Source: Cepaea nemoralis
Lineage: Eukaryota; Mollusca; Gastropoda; Stylommatophora; Helicidae
Assembly: GCA_014155875.1 (NCBI GenBank)
Contig: JACEFZ010017694.1
Span: forward strand, 62,001-126,000
Reading direction: 5' to 3'
DNA length: 64,000 nucleotides
The stretch's first letter is position 1, and every line of letters starts with the position of its first letter. The position numbers and the translations under genes were made by a program. This document shows positions 34,643 to 47,034 of this stretch, piece after piece. The notes under the pieces were generated by a model. It did not search any database. It worked only from the letters and a program-made list of their open reading frames with translations, and was not told where the DNA came from.

Positions 34643-34912
34643 GCCGGCTTCCTGGCCTAGTGCCGGCTTCCTGGCCTAGAAGACAGCGACTTTTCTCCGT
34701 GAATCTCGTATACTCTCGTAAGTAACGTGACGATGGTGAGAATCAGCAGTGGTTCGAATCGCGTCGGTAACTTACGGGGTATGCGAGACGGCCGCTCAGA
34801 AAGCAATGGCAAACTACTGAGCGTAATCTTGCCAAAAAGTCAACAATCAGCTGAAAGATGCCGATATTGACAGCAATGTCCTGTAAAGGATGTGCAAACA
34901 ATTTACTCTATA
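34643..34912 (+). repeat. SINE S1, full length
   Basis: The head contains a box-A-like TGGCCTAGAAG, the middle a box B GGTTCGAATC, followed by the conserved core GCTCAGAAAGCAATGGCAAA and a tail ending GTAAAGGATGTGC. The first 19 bp (TGCCGGCTTCCTGGCCTAG) are duplicated in tandem. The insertion lies about 120 bp upstream of the signal-peptide exon of LRR copy 2. Confidence 0.75.
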
Positions 34913-35034
34913 TATTATGTTCTCATACTAGGTAAAGGTGAGACCTAAAATAATGTTCAGAGAAACACAAGTAAACGTTTGATTAAATGAAATGCAATGG
35001 AAAATGTCTTATTAGATACAAGTACAGCTACAAG

Positions 35035-35130
35035 ATGGAGGGATCTGTGAGACATCTAGACATTGTGTGGTTTATTGGGGTCATGTGTGTCATGCAGACG
35101 TTGGCTCAGGTGTGTCCCTATAGTGACCCG
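35035..35130 (+). CDS. LRR gene copy 2, exon 1 (signal peptide)
   Basis: The ATG at 35035 starts MEGSVRHLDIVWFIGV and then MCVMQTLAQVCPYSDP, a basic N-terminus, hydrophobic core and cleavage region near residue 25. The exon ends after CCG at 35130 with donor GTGAGT. Joined in phase 0 to 41481 it completes an LRRNT cap with cysteines at residues 27, 34, 36 and 43. An in-frame upstream ATG at 34987 would add 16 polar residues and weaken the signal peptide, so I prefer 35035. The model gives a secreted protein of about 474 residues (32 + 35 + 407). Confidence 0.75.
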
Positions 35131-35189
35131 GTGAGTTTGATAATGTTGTTATACTTCAAAACTATCATCATAATCACTATCATTATAGT

Positions 35190-35193
<4 letters not shown>

Positions 35194-35236
<43 letters not shown>

Positions 35237-35250
35237 GCATCATCATCATC
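35194..35250. repeat. (ATC)n microsatellite
   Basis: About 19 trinucleotide units with one interruption. It abuts the target site of the next element. Confidence 0.92.
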
Positions 35251-35255
35251 TAGAA

Positions 35256-35650
35256 TAGTGGTTCTCAACCGGTGGGTAATTCCCCCCCCCCCCACCCACC
35301 CCAGGGAGGAATTTTAGGGATTCCAGGGGGGAATTAAGATTATTTCAAGATCACATTAATACAAGAACCAGTTACTTAATATTGTTTTTTCCCTCAAATT
35401 TTTACGGTTCTGTAATTCTCACCCTAATTAAATTCGTTTTATAACGTAAGTAAACCCGCAAATCACGTTTTATGTAGATGTCTAGACTTGTTCTAGTATG
35501 TATTATTAAATTTAGCGTCAATTTTTATGTATACTGTGTAAGGGTGGGGAGGGGGATTTATAGGGAGGACATTTGAAAGGCGGGGGCGGGGATGACGTAC
35601 TGGACATATGGTAAAGTGGGGCATGGGCCAAAAAAGGTTGAGAACCACTG
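35256..35650. mobile_element. hAT-type MITE (395 bp)
   Basis: Terminal inverted repeats TAGTGGTTCTCAACC and GGTTGAGAACCACTG are flanked by an exact 8-bp duplication ATCTAGAA (35248-35255 and 35651-35658). It is non-coding with G-rich and C-rich ends. Its family differs from 26292-26776, but the target motif is the same. Confidence 0.88.
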
Positions 35651-35658
35651 ATCTAGAA

Positions 35659-36295
35659 GATCTATTTGTAGAATTTGTTGATTAGTAGACAGTATAACAT
35701 CGTTTGGTGAATTGCCTTGCATCGCTTTGTCAAGCCTGTGGCTCAGTACATCGAACTTCGAAAAGCATGTTTGTTTTCTGGATTGCTGTCCACAGTCTAC
35801 CTGCAAGGCAGGTACACACCCCGTGTACCCTTGCTATCTTAGAGGGCGCTTGTTGTCGTGACTTCCAGGCGCTACCTTGCCCTGTTCCATCTGAACTTCA
35901 TCAGGTATAACAATAATATCCAGTGATTCACTTCTAATGATGTGACCAAAGAGAATCGGTTCTTTCACAAATGTATTCCTTCATGTGTGTTTTTGTCTGT
36001 GTATGGACCTCTCTTAAAACTTCCGCATTATTACCTTTAATTTGCCGCAGTAAGTTTATCATCATTTAATAAGATCATACGTTTGCGGGTTGATGTAATG
36101 TGTGAATTCGTACGAATAAAGTTGTTCCTACCGTTGATTTGACAATCAGCAGTTGTTTCTACCTGTCAAATTACGCCTTTTCTCGGGCATACTATGTGAA
36201 ACTTTCCTGTGATGTGTCCCAAGATCTGAGTCTTTCATGATGAGATTCGTCTCCTGATACTGAGTGTTTGCGTTCTGATTCTCCTTTTTCTTCTT
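35659..36295. other. No gene recognised (intron 1 of LRR copy 2)
   Basis: Short frames only, with no domain or RNA signal. Confidence 0.4.
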
Positions 36296-36850
36296 CGTGC
36301 ACCTTCAGACGATTCTTGGTATTAAGTGGCAAGACAAAATCACAAATATTGACGTATTAGAAATATCAGGTTGTGTGACGGTTTATTCCATGCTCAGTCT
36401 TCGTAGACTTAGATGGATAGGACATCTTAGGAGGATGGATGATGGTAGAATACCAAAGGACATCTTATTTGTCGAATTACAGATGGGTAAGAGATCTCAG
36501 GGTCGGCCTCTACTACGATACAAAGATGTGTGTAAGCAGGACATAATTGATATAGGCATTGATAATGCACACTGGGAGCAAATTGGCACTGAACGTGTTG
36601 CATGAATGGCAAACATCAGAAATGGAATAAAGACAAAGGAGAAAATTATTGCAGATAAGACACACACCGAGCACGTGAGACGTAAGATGGTGCATGATGG
36701 TGGAAATAACTCGTGTTCACATGCACCCACTGTGAACGAACATTTACAGCGCGAATTGGCCTTATCAGTCACATTCGCTACCGCGATGAGTAAAAGTTAT
36801 TATGCCTTTTTGAAGCACACACTATCGTCTGTCAAGACGGCAAAGTGCCA
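36296..36850 (+). mobile_element. LINE 3' fragment
   Basis: The frame 36297-36605 reads LRRLRWIGHLRRMDDGRIPK, then LQMGKRSQGRPLLRYKDVCK and WEQIGTERVA, the typical C-terminal end of LINE reverse transcriptases. A stop and a second frame follow to about 36850. The 5' part is missing. Confidence 0.72.
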
Positions 36851-37299
36851 ATGAAACCTTCAGACGTCAGTTTGAATACATTGAAAGAAAGCAGCGATAA
36901 CCTTGTTGACATCTCCATACAGCGTGTCTTCACTTTTCTTTGTTCTGCATATCTTTAACACTCCTGCTACTAATGTTTGACTCTCATTTTGGCAGTTCCA
37001 CAGTTACGTCCATCAGTGTCTCCAGTCTTTAGTCTAATCGACACATTTCTTTAGGGATCAAAGATTTCGTTTGATGCTTTGATTCCTACACATATGTCAA
37101 ATTGGTATATAGTATTTCCATTGCAGGCCCGTTTGCTCACTGTGGTAACATTCTATGTAAGTGAAAGATATTTGACAATGTTAAGTAGCTCCAGATTTAA
37201 ATTGATTGCTGTGAAGTGTTAGTAAACATTCATCGTGTGCCCATGTCTCCTATAACTGCTGCATGTGGAATATTCCAGTTTGTCCATGTCTCCTATAAC
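36851..37299. other. No gene recognised
   Basis: An imperfect direct repeat (CCATGTCTCCTATAACTGC) occurs at 37241 and 37287, just before the LINE tail. Nothing else is seen. Confidence 0.4.
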
Positions 37300-40200
37300 T
37301 GCTCATTCATTCATTCATTCATTCATTCATTCATTCATTCATTCAGTAGCATATCCTTTGCTGACCCTCGCTCACATAACAAACTTCCGGAAACTTCTCG
37401 ATCACAAACAAGATGTCCCGCGTCCGATACACCCATCTGGAGATCAACCGCCACATCCTGCACCATGCTTCTCTTTGGCATTCCACTTCCTCTCTTTCCA
37501 GGCATATACTCTTCCATTATTGTTCTCTCCAATCTTTCATGACAGTTCAAGTGACACAAATATTTCAAGTTTCTTTGTTTTTTATCGTCTTTAATAGCCA
37601 ACCCTCTTCAATCTTTAGCTCTTGAAGTATGGATGCATTTGTTCTTTTCTTTACCAAAGATATTTTTAGAACCCGTCTAGAAAATATGAAGTCAAAGGCA
37701 TTTATGCGCTGTTCAGCTTGTTTAGTAAGTGTCTTAGGTCTCACAGGCGTATGTTGCAATGGGAAAGATGCACGCTTTTAAAAGTCTAATTTTTGTAGTT
37801 CTGTCTGTCCCACTCCATAATTTATTAAGTTGTAGTTTTGAAGAGCAATTGATAGCCGTCGTTTAATTTCTTTCCCTGTGTTACCATTGTTTGTAATCAG
37901 TAACCCAAGATATTCGAAATTTCCACCACCTCCATACTTTCCTGATTAACATATATTTCTTTCTCCATGTTAGTTTTATCTGTATGCTTTATCTTTGTTT
38001 TTGCTACGCTAAGATATAAGTTGTTATTTTCACTATTTCTTTGGGCTGAGATTATTAAGTTTTCTATATCACTCTTTTGTGGATCGCAATACTGTACAAC
38101 CAGAATATCGAATCTATGGTATTTCATGACCACCGATATTTAGGGCATCCCTGGTTATATCATATCTTACATTTCTCATTATATTTTCAGCGTATAGGTT
38201 AAACAAATAGGGGGACAGCACACATCCCTGACGGACTCCTTGCTTGATGTCAAATCAATCTGATGTCTCGCCATCTATTCTAACTGCTGCTTGTTGGTCT
38301 AGATAGAGCATTTTAATGCTTTGTACTACATTTGATGGAAAGCCTATATTCCTCATGATTTCCTAATGTTTCTGATGTTGTAAACAGTTAAATGTCTTTG
38401 AATAGGCCACAAAACATGAGAATAGGTGTACATTAAATTCTCTGCACATCTCTACAATTAAACACACGTTGAGTATGTGATCTCTTGTTCCTCTTCCTTG
38501 TCTAAAACCAGCTTGAACTACGTTAATCTCTTCTTCCATTTTCTTACAATGTCTTCCCATTATTATTTTTAGTGGAATATTACTTGCATGCCTGATCATA
38601 ACAACAGTTCTATGGTTGGTGCATAATTTCAGGTTGCCCTTTTTCTGGGTATTGGAATGACGATAGTTCTCTTCCAATCTTTTGGCCATATACCATATTT
38701 CCATATCTTTTAACATAATGCGTGATAGATTTGTATGCTTCCCCCCCCCCTCTCTCTCTCTCTCTTTCTCCGCTCCCCCCCCCCCCCACCGCTTTGATTA
38801 GTTCAGCTGGTATCTCATCACTTCTTGGTGATTTACCATTCTCCAGGTTCTTTATTGCCCTTGCAATTTCATCTAAGGAGGGTTCTTGTTCTTTCTCTGC
38901 TGTCATTGGTTCATGTATATCATTCATATCCTCACAGTCATTCATTTCATGCCACTGCAGTATTCCTACCATCTTTTTAGAATTTGTCTAGATTCTGTTA
39001 AGGTATTTCCCAACTTATCACATTTAACGTTTAATTGGGGTTGAACATTTCTTGTCAATGACTTCACTTCTTTGAACATTTCGTAATCTCTTCCATTCTT
39101 ATAATATTGCTCTATTTTAATACAACAATCTTGTATATATTGGTTTTTGTCCTTTCTTGTGTTCTTTCTTATTTCTCGGGTTAAAGAGTTAAACTTCATC
39201 TTGCTGTTATCAGATTCACCTCCTTTCGTTTTCAGTTTCTTTCGTTGTTATATTAATTCTAAAGTGCCTGATGTAATCCATGGCTTATGTTGCTTAGTCC
39301 TAATTATTTGGTTGCTGTTATCAAGATATTTCTTACTTGTACTGCCAGTTCATCAGGTGTAATTACCTCTTGTACAGACATCAAGACCCCAAAACGATTC
39401 CTCACTTCTACGTTGTATGTATCTGGTATTCTTTTAGATCAAAACGAAGTGGCCTTGGTCCCCGGGTAAGCTTTTTAAGTTTTAATTTCAGATCTGCTGC
39501 TAATAACTGATGATCTGTATAACAGTCTGCATTTCGTAGGGTTTTTCCAGATGTTATTCTTGATCTCCATCTTCTTTGTATTAAAATATAATCTATCTGA
39601 TATTTGGTAATACTGTCCGGAAACTTCCATGTGAAGAGTCTTCTCGAGTGGTGTTTAAAAAGTGTGTTGGCTATCGTTAACTCATTTTCTGTGAAAAATT
39701 CAATTAATTTGTCACCTGCATCATTTCGATTTTCTAATCCAATTTTTCCTAAAACGTGTCTTTCATTTTCAGCTCGTCCTTACCTACTTTAGTATTGAAA
39801 TCTCCCATTATTATTGTTATATCGTAATGACCAATATTTTTTAATGTGTCTTGCAGTGTGCTGTAAAAATCTTCAATTTCGTCTTCCTCTGCCGTTAAAG
39901 TAGGTGCATGTATCTGTATAAGAGTTGTATGAGAGTCTGATAGTGAGGGTTCTATCCCATTAAAGTTTTTGCAGTTGTCTTATCTAAACAAAATGCCACT
40001 CCGCTCTGGCCTCCGACGTCTCTACCAGAATATATGAAACGACTTCCATTTTCATTTGTAAAATGTCCCTTGCCTCTCCAGCGATGTTCATTAATTCCTA
40101 AACTTTGAATATTTAACATCTCAATCTCATCACATACATCTTTAAGCTTTCCCTAATTCAGACTTCTCACATTCCGCGTTCCTATTCTCACTCTGTTTCT

Positions 40201-40630
40201 TAGTCGGACACGGAGGATTTTCTTGGTAACACAGTCGGGATTAATACTGTCATTACGATTACTAGTACTGGTCCCTGTGTCACATTCTTCCCCAATGTTA
40301 TCTGATCTGCCTGGCCTTGGGGTCTTGCCACCAGATCTATTTCTTATTATTTTTTCTTTCATGGTTGTTATGGTTTCTTGGCAAGTTGTGCAGAAGGTAG
40401 TTTGCCATTTCTTTCCTTCTGGGCAGTGACTGTACTAGTCGGTGTCCATAGCCATTGTCTCTACTGATGAGATCATCTGCCTATGTTGCAGAGTGCAAGA
40501 CCATAACTAACAACAATCTGTCGGCTGCTCTCACACTCCATCCACCACCTGCTTCCATGGCTTCATTTAACCCTGATTGGGGGACTAAACGAGTACTCTA
40601 CCTTGTCCAAGGGTGTCCCGTAGACTAACG
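37300..40630 (-). mobile_element. Near full-length but decayed LINE (endonuclease/RT)
   Basis: Read on the minus strand: a 5' part with RNRVRIGTRNVRSLN (start of an APE-type endonuclease, about 40200-40155) and a pre-RT region TREIRKNTRKDKNQYIQDCC (39180-39120). RT motifs follow as LDEIARAIKNLENGKSP, then NHRTVVMIRHASNIPLKII, QAGFRQGRGTRDHILN, and a degenerate YSKTFNCLQHQ (38730-38360). The C-terminal end reads IMEEYMPGKRGSGMPKRSM near 37500. It ends in a (GAAT)n tail (ATTC on the plus strand, 37301-37344), as in RTE-like or CR1-like LINEs. Frames are broken many times, and a C-rich/CT run splits it at 38740-38790. Confidence 0.78.
37301..37344. repeat. (ATTC)n microsatellite, LINE tail
   Basis: Eleven or so ATTC units at the 3' terminus of the minus-strand LINE. 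Confidence 0.9.
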
Positions 40631-41480
<850 letters not shown>

Positions 41481-41585
41481 GGATGTACGTGTGGTGGAGA
41501 CAATATACTATGTAGCAATCTACAACAAATTCCGCCATTGAATACAGGAGTCAATGTACGTCGGATTACACAACTTTCAATTCAG
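41481..41585 (+). CDS. LRR gene copy 2, exon 2 (LRR N-terminal cap)
   Basis: It is 105 bp, phase 0, with acceptor CCCCAG and donor GTTAGT. It reads GCTC, then GGDNILCSNLQQIPPL, then NTGVNVRRITQLSIQ. Joined to exon 1 this gives the C-x6-C-x-C-x6-C pattern of an LRRNT. The paralogue at 3015-3119 has identical exon boundaries. Confidence 0.82.
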
Positions 41586-41749
41586 GTTAGTCTGTTCAGC
41601 TGCGACCTTTAAGAAATAAGATCGCTTTTTCAGCAAACAGGACATTAAATGCAGCTTAACTGATTCAGTGACGAAGGACATTATATCGCCAAATGTGACC
41701 TCCCATTTGGACAGAAGAACTATATATCGCCATACTAATGTCATCGTAT

Positions 41750-41767
41750 TATCTATCTATCTATCTA

Positions 41768-41840
<73 letters not shown>
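41750..41840. repeat. (CTAT)n and (TA)n microsatellite
   Basis: A few CTAT units followed by about 70 bp of TA. Confidence 0.95.
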
Positions 41841-41842
<2 letters not shown>

Positions 41843-43684
41843 GGACTGTCTTCAAATCTGGGACTGGGACAATTTCAGTCTACGACCCCACCAGTCTTCG
41901 GATACTTATCTCTCTCACAACCGACCAAGGGATATTACCCTTTCAAACATCGTCCTGAACATATGACGCAACTCTGGTATCAGCAAACTCAACAATAAAA
42001 TGTATTGTACAAAAGAGTTAAGATAGTATAGTTGTAGTGCAGCTTTGTCTGGTGTGAGCTAATCGCTACAAGACATAGTTAGTTAAGGCTGCCACAAGAA
42101 GGATGTCATCATTGTACACATGTCAGAGCACCACACAATATGGGAATGTCACTTAGCTTCCCGCTGCAGGTCCTCAGTCTTCGACCAGATATCACCTCCT
42201 CCGAGTTGACAGCAAGTCAGTGTAATGACACCAGGATACCAGAGCATGTGTCTGAATGATACTCATAGTTCCCATCAACATCCGTTTAGGTAAAAGCCTC
42301 CATAGTTGGGCTAATAGTTCATGTCTCTCTCAACAGTGGCACCAACTAAATAATATATATTTATAGTAGCACAGCTCCTACGTTCATGTTCACAGAAGTC
42401 CAATGTCCATTGCTAGATTTCCAATCGAACACTGTTTATGGCTAGAGTCACGATAGTCTAAGGTCTATGGCGAGATTTACGATAGCCTAATTCGAGTGAA
42501 CCAAGTGTTGCCTGATCTCACACACATTTGAGTGGTAGTCGAGTAGATAATCAGTGGTACAGCCGGACGATCACATGGACACGATAATTGCCCAGAAGCC
42601 TTCGTTATAAATGGTGGATAACTTACCCTGGAACTGCTCTGAGGGCATAGACGACTGACCAGGTGATGGGCAAAAGGATCCCCTCACGTTGGCTGGTTTG
42701 CCCAGACTGTTGGCGCTGGCACAGGACTATTGTTTAAACGACCGTCCATCACTCCTCTCAGGAATGTAGAATCTGGCAAAGTGACAAAGAAAACCCTCAT
42801 TGAGAATCACATGACTACACATATATACTATGATACACTGCCTCCCGGTACTCGGACAGGGAATCACCTCCCCAAAAGGGGTTGTGGTTCAATTACAGGC
42901 CATGCCTCACGACCAGAGGAAGAATAAGGTCTGGGGTCCGACAAGCAACCGAATAGACTGGGGATAGAATGAACCCACGGTGATTGGTCATGAGTGTCTG
43001 CCCCCCCCCCCCCCCAGTTCCCCAGGGGAAGACTTCTAATGACATTACAGGTTTAGAGGGTCTACAGTACCTGAAGGAGGGCCGGTGGCAACCCCCAAGA
43101 AATTGGGTCATGTCAACAAGCCTGGTTGTTGGGGAAAATTACAGGCTCACCTTTGACCTACTGGCGAACATGGCTTCATGTAATTTACAACCTCGGGAGA
43201 TTGCGATTCCGACACCAACTGATTTAAGAATGTTGGCACTCTTACCTTTCATGTGGCAATGCAGTTCGAAGTACGGGACGTCGTCCAACCTAGGGACTTA
43301 CTGTCGACAATCTTTAACCTGTAGTATGACACTGGTCGCCATTCCTTCATGCAAAACTGAAGCTACTCAGAACCTCTCGCCAGCTGGCCAGAACAACAGT
43401 CATTTCACTCGGTTCACAGGCAAGTCACTGCGACTGCGCGACCGGATCTAGAGTTCCTGTACAAACATCTCTCGAACTTTCCAGAACACAAGGGCTTAAT
43501 CATTTCCTCCCTTAGGGGTAAAAGATTACTAGGATTAATTCCCTTTGACCGAAAAAGTCGCTGTAGGTCGAGAGGTGGGTGTGAGTCTGGAAAATTCACA
43601 TCTCCTGGTCGAATTCTCCAGGCATTTTGTGACAGCGATCAACTTTTGCAATGCGTCTATTTGAGAGGTTTGTTTTAGTGCGTG
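41841..43684. other. Unit-2-specific intron sequence, no gene recognised
   Basis: Unit 1 has no counterpart between 3170 and 3430, so about 1.8-2 kb is extra here. It has a C13-type run near 43000. The frame at 42984-43451 carries no domain and no paralogue. The extra sequence could be one or more unidentified transposons. Confidence 0.4.
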
Positions 43685-44512
43685 TCACTAAGGCCATCAT
43701 CTTCCCAGTTCGACGGTTGCGGTTTCCTTTATGAATTGTTCCTCCCATCTACAGATTGCCTTGTGGGGCTGGTGGACTATAGTGTCAAATCATGCTCTTG
43801 TCAAATTTGTTCTCACCCGGTGGGAGGGTGACATTTCTAGCTGACCCGGGTTTTGGTTTAAATGTTTCGGGTCACATGACTGGCACAAATATGTCAGGAT
43901 TGGCGGTGTAGCCAATGAAATGTTGATGTCATTCAAATAGTCTACTATATTTTCAAAGATGTTGTATATGATCAATGAAATAACTGGACTGACTGTGAAA
44001 CCAAAGATATATTGTTGTCATTGAAAAGTTATAGTGAATTGCATTGTCAAGAATTAGTATGACATCATTCAGGACATTCCCAATCGCGCTCCATCTGCAT
44101 TGTTAACAAACAGCGAGGCGTCCATTTGCTCTTAGCACCAGTTATTCTATTTATGTGTCAGTTTGGCCTTTCCTCTGAGTACTGAGTGTCGGCAAACCAT
44201 GTCGCGATCACTAAAGAAGACCACTGTGATTTTTTAGTTGACATGTCACAAATATTTTAAGTACATTGTAGTCATAGAGGAATAGACATACAAGCATTCT
44301 ACACGATCTGTGCATAGAAGAAACAAGGCACACAAACAGCATTATGTTTCCAACTACTTTAACCATTTTACAAGTCACAGAGTTTTGGTCAGACCATTGA
44401 CGGTTGCTGAATGAAGACCAGGGGTCGACATGCACTAAGATGTCCTTGCGGCACTGCAGAATCCTTGAACGTGAGGGTGCAAGAGGCAGGAGAGCGAGCA
44501 ACGAATCTAGAC
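43685..44512. other. Intron 2 of LRR copy 2, shared with unit 1
   Basis: It is paralogous to 3430-3975 and 17261-17645 joined together. The empty site of the SINE/gypsy insertion is at about 44121-44131 (GTCCATTTGCTC). Confidence 0.7.
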
Positions 44513-45291
44513 CAGTGTTTCCCAACCTTTTTTGTGCTATGCCCCACCTAAGCCTTTCTAAAATTCTTATGCCCCCCCCCCCATATGCATCATTTTTAAT
44601 ATTAAACAATTGAAATGTTCACTAAAGAAACTTTAAAAACTTTGTTCTCTCCCCCCCCCCCCCCTCCCCCAGGTCCCGCGTCGCTGTTTGCCAGTTGTGT
44701 TGGGTGAATTTTCTTTTTTTTTTTTTAGTTTGGCTGTTACCCCAGACAAGCTGGTTCACCCGCCTCCCCCTTTTTTGTGTGGACCCTTAGTCTCACTGTG
44801 AGCTATTGCCCACAATGGTCCACCAGGCCCACATCTAAGGTGAAGATATGTGATGGGTGTTTATTTGATCATCCCGACCCCCGACCAGACCAGGCGCACT
44901 ACTGGGGGGAGAGCAGCAAATGCACCCGATCCTAGCCAAAGGACCGATAGGTTTACGGAAGAAATCAATAGGAAATTATTGAGCAAACGCAGTAAGTAAA
45001 TTTTCAAAACATATATTGGAGAACTGAAATTCAAGAACAAAATAATTGTAATGAAAGATTTTTCTATATTATTTTAATTATTAGTAATTATTTAAATTTA
45101 GTGAGATCCTTGCTCCTGATGCTTTGCTGCAAAGAGATTTTATGACAGATTCCAATTTAGTTAACTTCAGTCTCAAGTCTCCCAATTTGTTATATCGAGC
45201 CGATTTCTTCCATTTTCGAATTGCCCCCCTTAACAATCGAATTGCCCCCCCCCCCCCCTGTGGGGCGTGGGCCCCACGTTGGGAAACACTG
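44513..45291. mobile_element. hAT-type element (779 bp) with a nested insertion
   Basis: CAGTGTTTCCCAAC termini are flanked by an exact 8-bp duplication ATCTAGAC (44505-44512 and 45292-45299). It is homologous to 26292-26776 in reverse orientation but carries about 310 bp of extra sequence at roughly 44635-44945. Unit 1 keeps the unoccupied target at about 17644-17651. It has no transposase. Confidence 0.88.
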
Positions 45292-45299
45292 ATCTAGAC

Positions 45300-45649
45300 A
45301 TTTTTCGGCAGGCCGGGCGTTCATCATTGGAACCCCTTGATTGACTGGCACTTTGCCGTCTTGACAGACGATAGTTTGTAAAATGGAGTAATACCTCTCC
45401 ATAACACAAAGCCTGGGTAGAATTTAAGGACCATGTGTTGCCCACGCAGCATGATCCCTCTCTCTCGGCCTGTCTAGTGTACTCCAGAGGAAAGGTAACA
45501 CCAATATATTTGGACCAAGACAAGCTGCAGAAGCTGCCGGATAAGCAAAGCAATGCTCTAACTGTCTTGTAACCCCTACATAACGACGATTTCATATGCA
45601 ACATGTATCTTCTTCAACTGCATTATTGTTTTAATTCTTTTTATTTCAG
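45300..45649. other. End of intron 2 of LRR copy 2
   Basis: It is partly paralogous to 17652-17744. About 250 bp (roughly 45318-45580) is absent from unit 1 and unidentified. The acceptor TTATTTCAG ends at 45649. Confidence 0.55.
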
Positions 45650-46873
45650 AAAGGAAACATAACCACTATTCCCAACAATAGTCTACCTCCTGGCCTTACA
45701 TCAATATATCTGATATATAACCCAATCACTGATATTTCTGACGACGCCTTCGCTACATCGGCGGAAACACTACAAAGTGTATACATTAGTAAAGCAAAGT
45801 TCAACAATTTTCCGACAGCACTAACGAAACTGACCGCATTGACCCACCTATCGATTTATAGTACTATTATACAAGATTGGGACGCTGCTACACTAAAACA
45901 GATTGCTGCTACACTTGAGAACCTTGAACTTATGAGTGATGATTTATCTTTATGGCCCCGCTGGATTTCTGACTTTCACTTGCTACGAAGCATAGATTTA
46001 AGTTTTAACTCTTTCGAGTCTATCCCTAACGACGCGTTTAACTCTATCAAGGACTCTCTGACAGACCTTTACCTTGAAAGTACTGGCTTGACTCAAGTAC
46101 CACACGCATTATCAGTTCTTTCAAGTCTTGACACCCTTGTCTTAAGTTACAATAAAATTGTAAGTGTGTCTGAAATTGAAAAGATTACAAGGTTTCCATT
46201 TTCTCAGAAGCTTTCCTTCTTATCGTTAGTCTACAATGGGATGACGAGAACAGCAAACTTCTCAAACCTGACAAGTTTAAGATTTCTTAGATTAGACCAA
46301 AATAGAATAACCGATGTTCCTGCTGGCTCACTGCCCGCTTCACTAACTTCGCTGGACTTTTCAGACAATAGGCTTTCATCTGTACCACAAGATGTTGCTA
46401 GCATGTCCCAGCTTTCCGATGTAGATTTGTCAGGCAACCTAATCACAAGGATTGAACCAAACAGCTTTCCGCCAAGTGTGAAACACATAAACCTGAGCTC
46501 CAACAAAATAACAATCATTACAAACTCAACCTTGAGAAATCTCAACCTGTTAAGCACTCTGGTTTTGGATGACAATCCTATATCAACAATCACAACTTCA
46601 GCATTCTCAGACATGGAATCATTGTTTTCCCTATCCCTGACTAATTCAGACCTGACAGAAATCCCTATAGCCTTTACTCTATTGAAATTCTGGACAGAGC
46701 TATCCTTCACCACGTCTCAGCCACTGTCTTGTCCTTGTCCAGCTCCCCCAAAACTGGTTCAGTGGTTTTCTTCATTTTCACAAAATTCGCTAACATCTGT
46801 AATCTGCAGCAATGGACAGTCAGTTACATCATACCTGAGCGGTCAGTGTGGACAACCAACATCCGCTGCTTAA
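45650..46873 (+). CDS. LRR gene copy 2, exon 3 (LRRs and C-cap), intact
   Basis: The exon is 1,224 bp, 407 codons plus stop, with phase-0 entry from exon 2. It contains about a dozen LRRs with the L-x-x-L-x-L-x-x-N core, such as LRSIDLSFNSFESIPNDAF, LDTLVLSYNKIVSV, LRFLRLDQNRITDVP and LSTLVLDDNPISTI. The C-terminal cysteine cap reads SCPCPAPPKLVQWF, VICSNGQSV and LSGQCGQ. There is no transmembrane segment or GPI signal. The frame is open throughout, unlike copy 1. The encoded protein is probably a secreted LRR protein of unknown partner. The resemblance to oplophorus-luciferin monooxygenase non-catalytic-subunit-like proteins is a recollection, not a search result. Confidence 0.88.
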   Translation, partial: KGNITTIPNNSLPPGLTSIYLIYNPITDISDDAFATSAETLQSVYISKAKFNNFPTALTKLTALTHLSIYSTIIQDWDAATLKQIAATLENLELMSDDLSLWPRWISDFHLLRSIDLSFNSFESIPNDAFNSIKDSLTDLYLESTGLTQVPHALSVLSSLDTLVLSYNKIVSVSEIEKITRFPFSQKLSFLSLVYNGMTRTANFSNLTSLRFLRLDQNRITDVPAGSLPASLTSLDFSDNRLSSVPQDVASMSQLSDVDLSGNLITRIEPNSFPPSVKHINLSSNKITIITNSTLRNLNLLSTLVLDDNPISTITTSAFSDMESLFSLSLTNSDLTEIPIAFTLLKFWTELSFTTSQPLSCPCPAPPKLVQWFSSFSQNSLTSVICSNGQSVTSYLSGQCGQPTSAA

Positions 46874-47034
46874 CATGAGTCTTCTGCTGACCTTCATGGT
46901 GTAAATCAAGCAGAGAATCCCTGACACTGAAATATTTGAAACAATTCCCTTTCCTTCGAATTTGTTTTCTGGGTTAATTCACGTCCGTCATAGTAACTGG
47001 GAAACCTTGATAAGTTATCACCATCATGTTGCTG
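46874..47034 (+). other. 3' flank / 3' UTR of LRR copy 2
   Basis: Conserved with 18968-19130. No obvious AATAAA. It joins the LINE relic directly because the MITE of unit 1 is absent. Confidence 0.4.

Noticed and set aside
40460..40500. Second hammerhead core at CTGATGA in 40466-40472, and others at 78, 24998, 30427 and 55972
   Set aside because: None has a following stem II and GAAA at the right distance.
42984..43451. 155-codon plus-strand frame in intron 2 of LRR copy 2
   Set aside because: No domain, no splice context and a C homopolymer near its start; it is likely chance.
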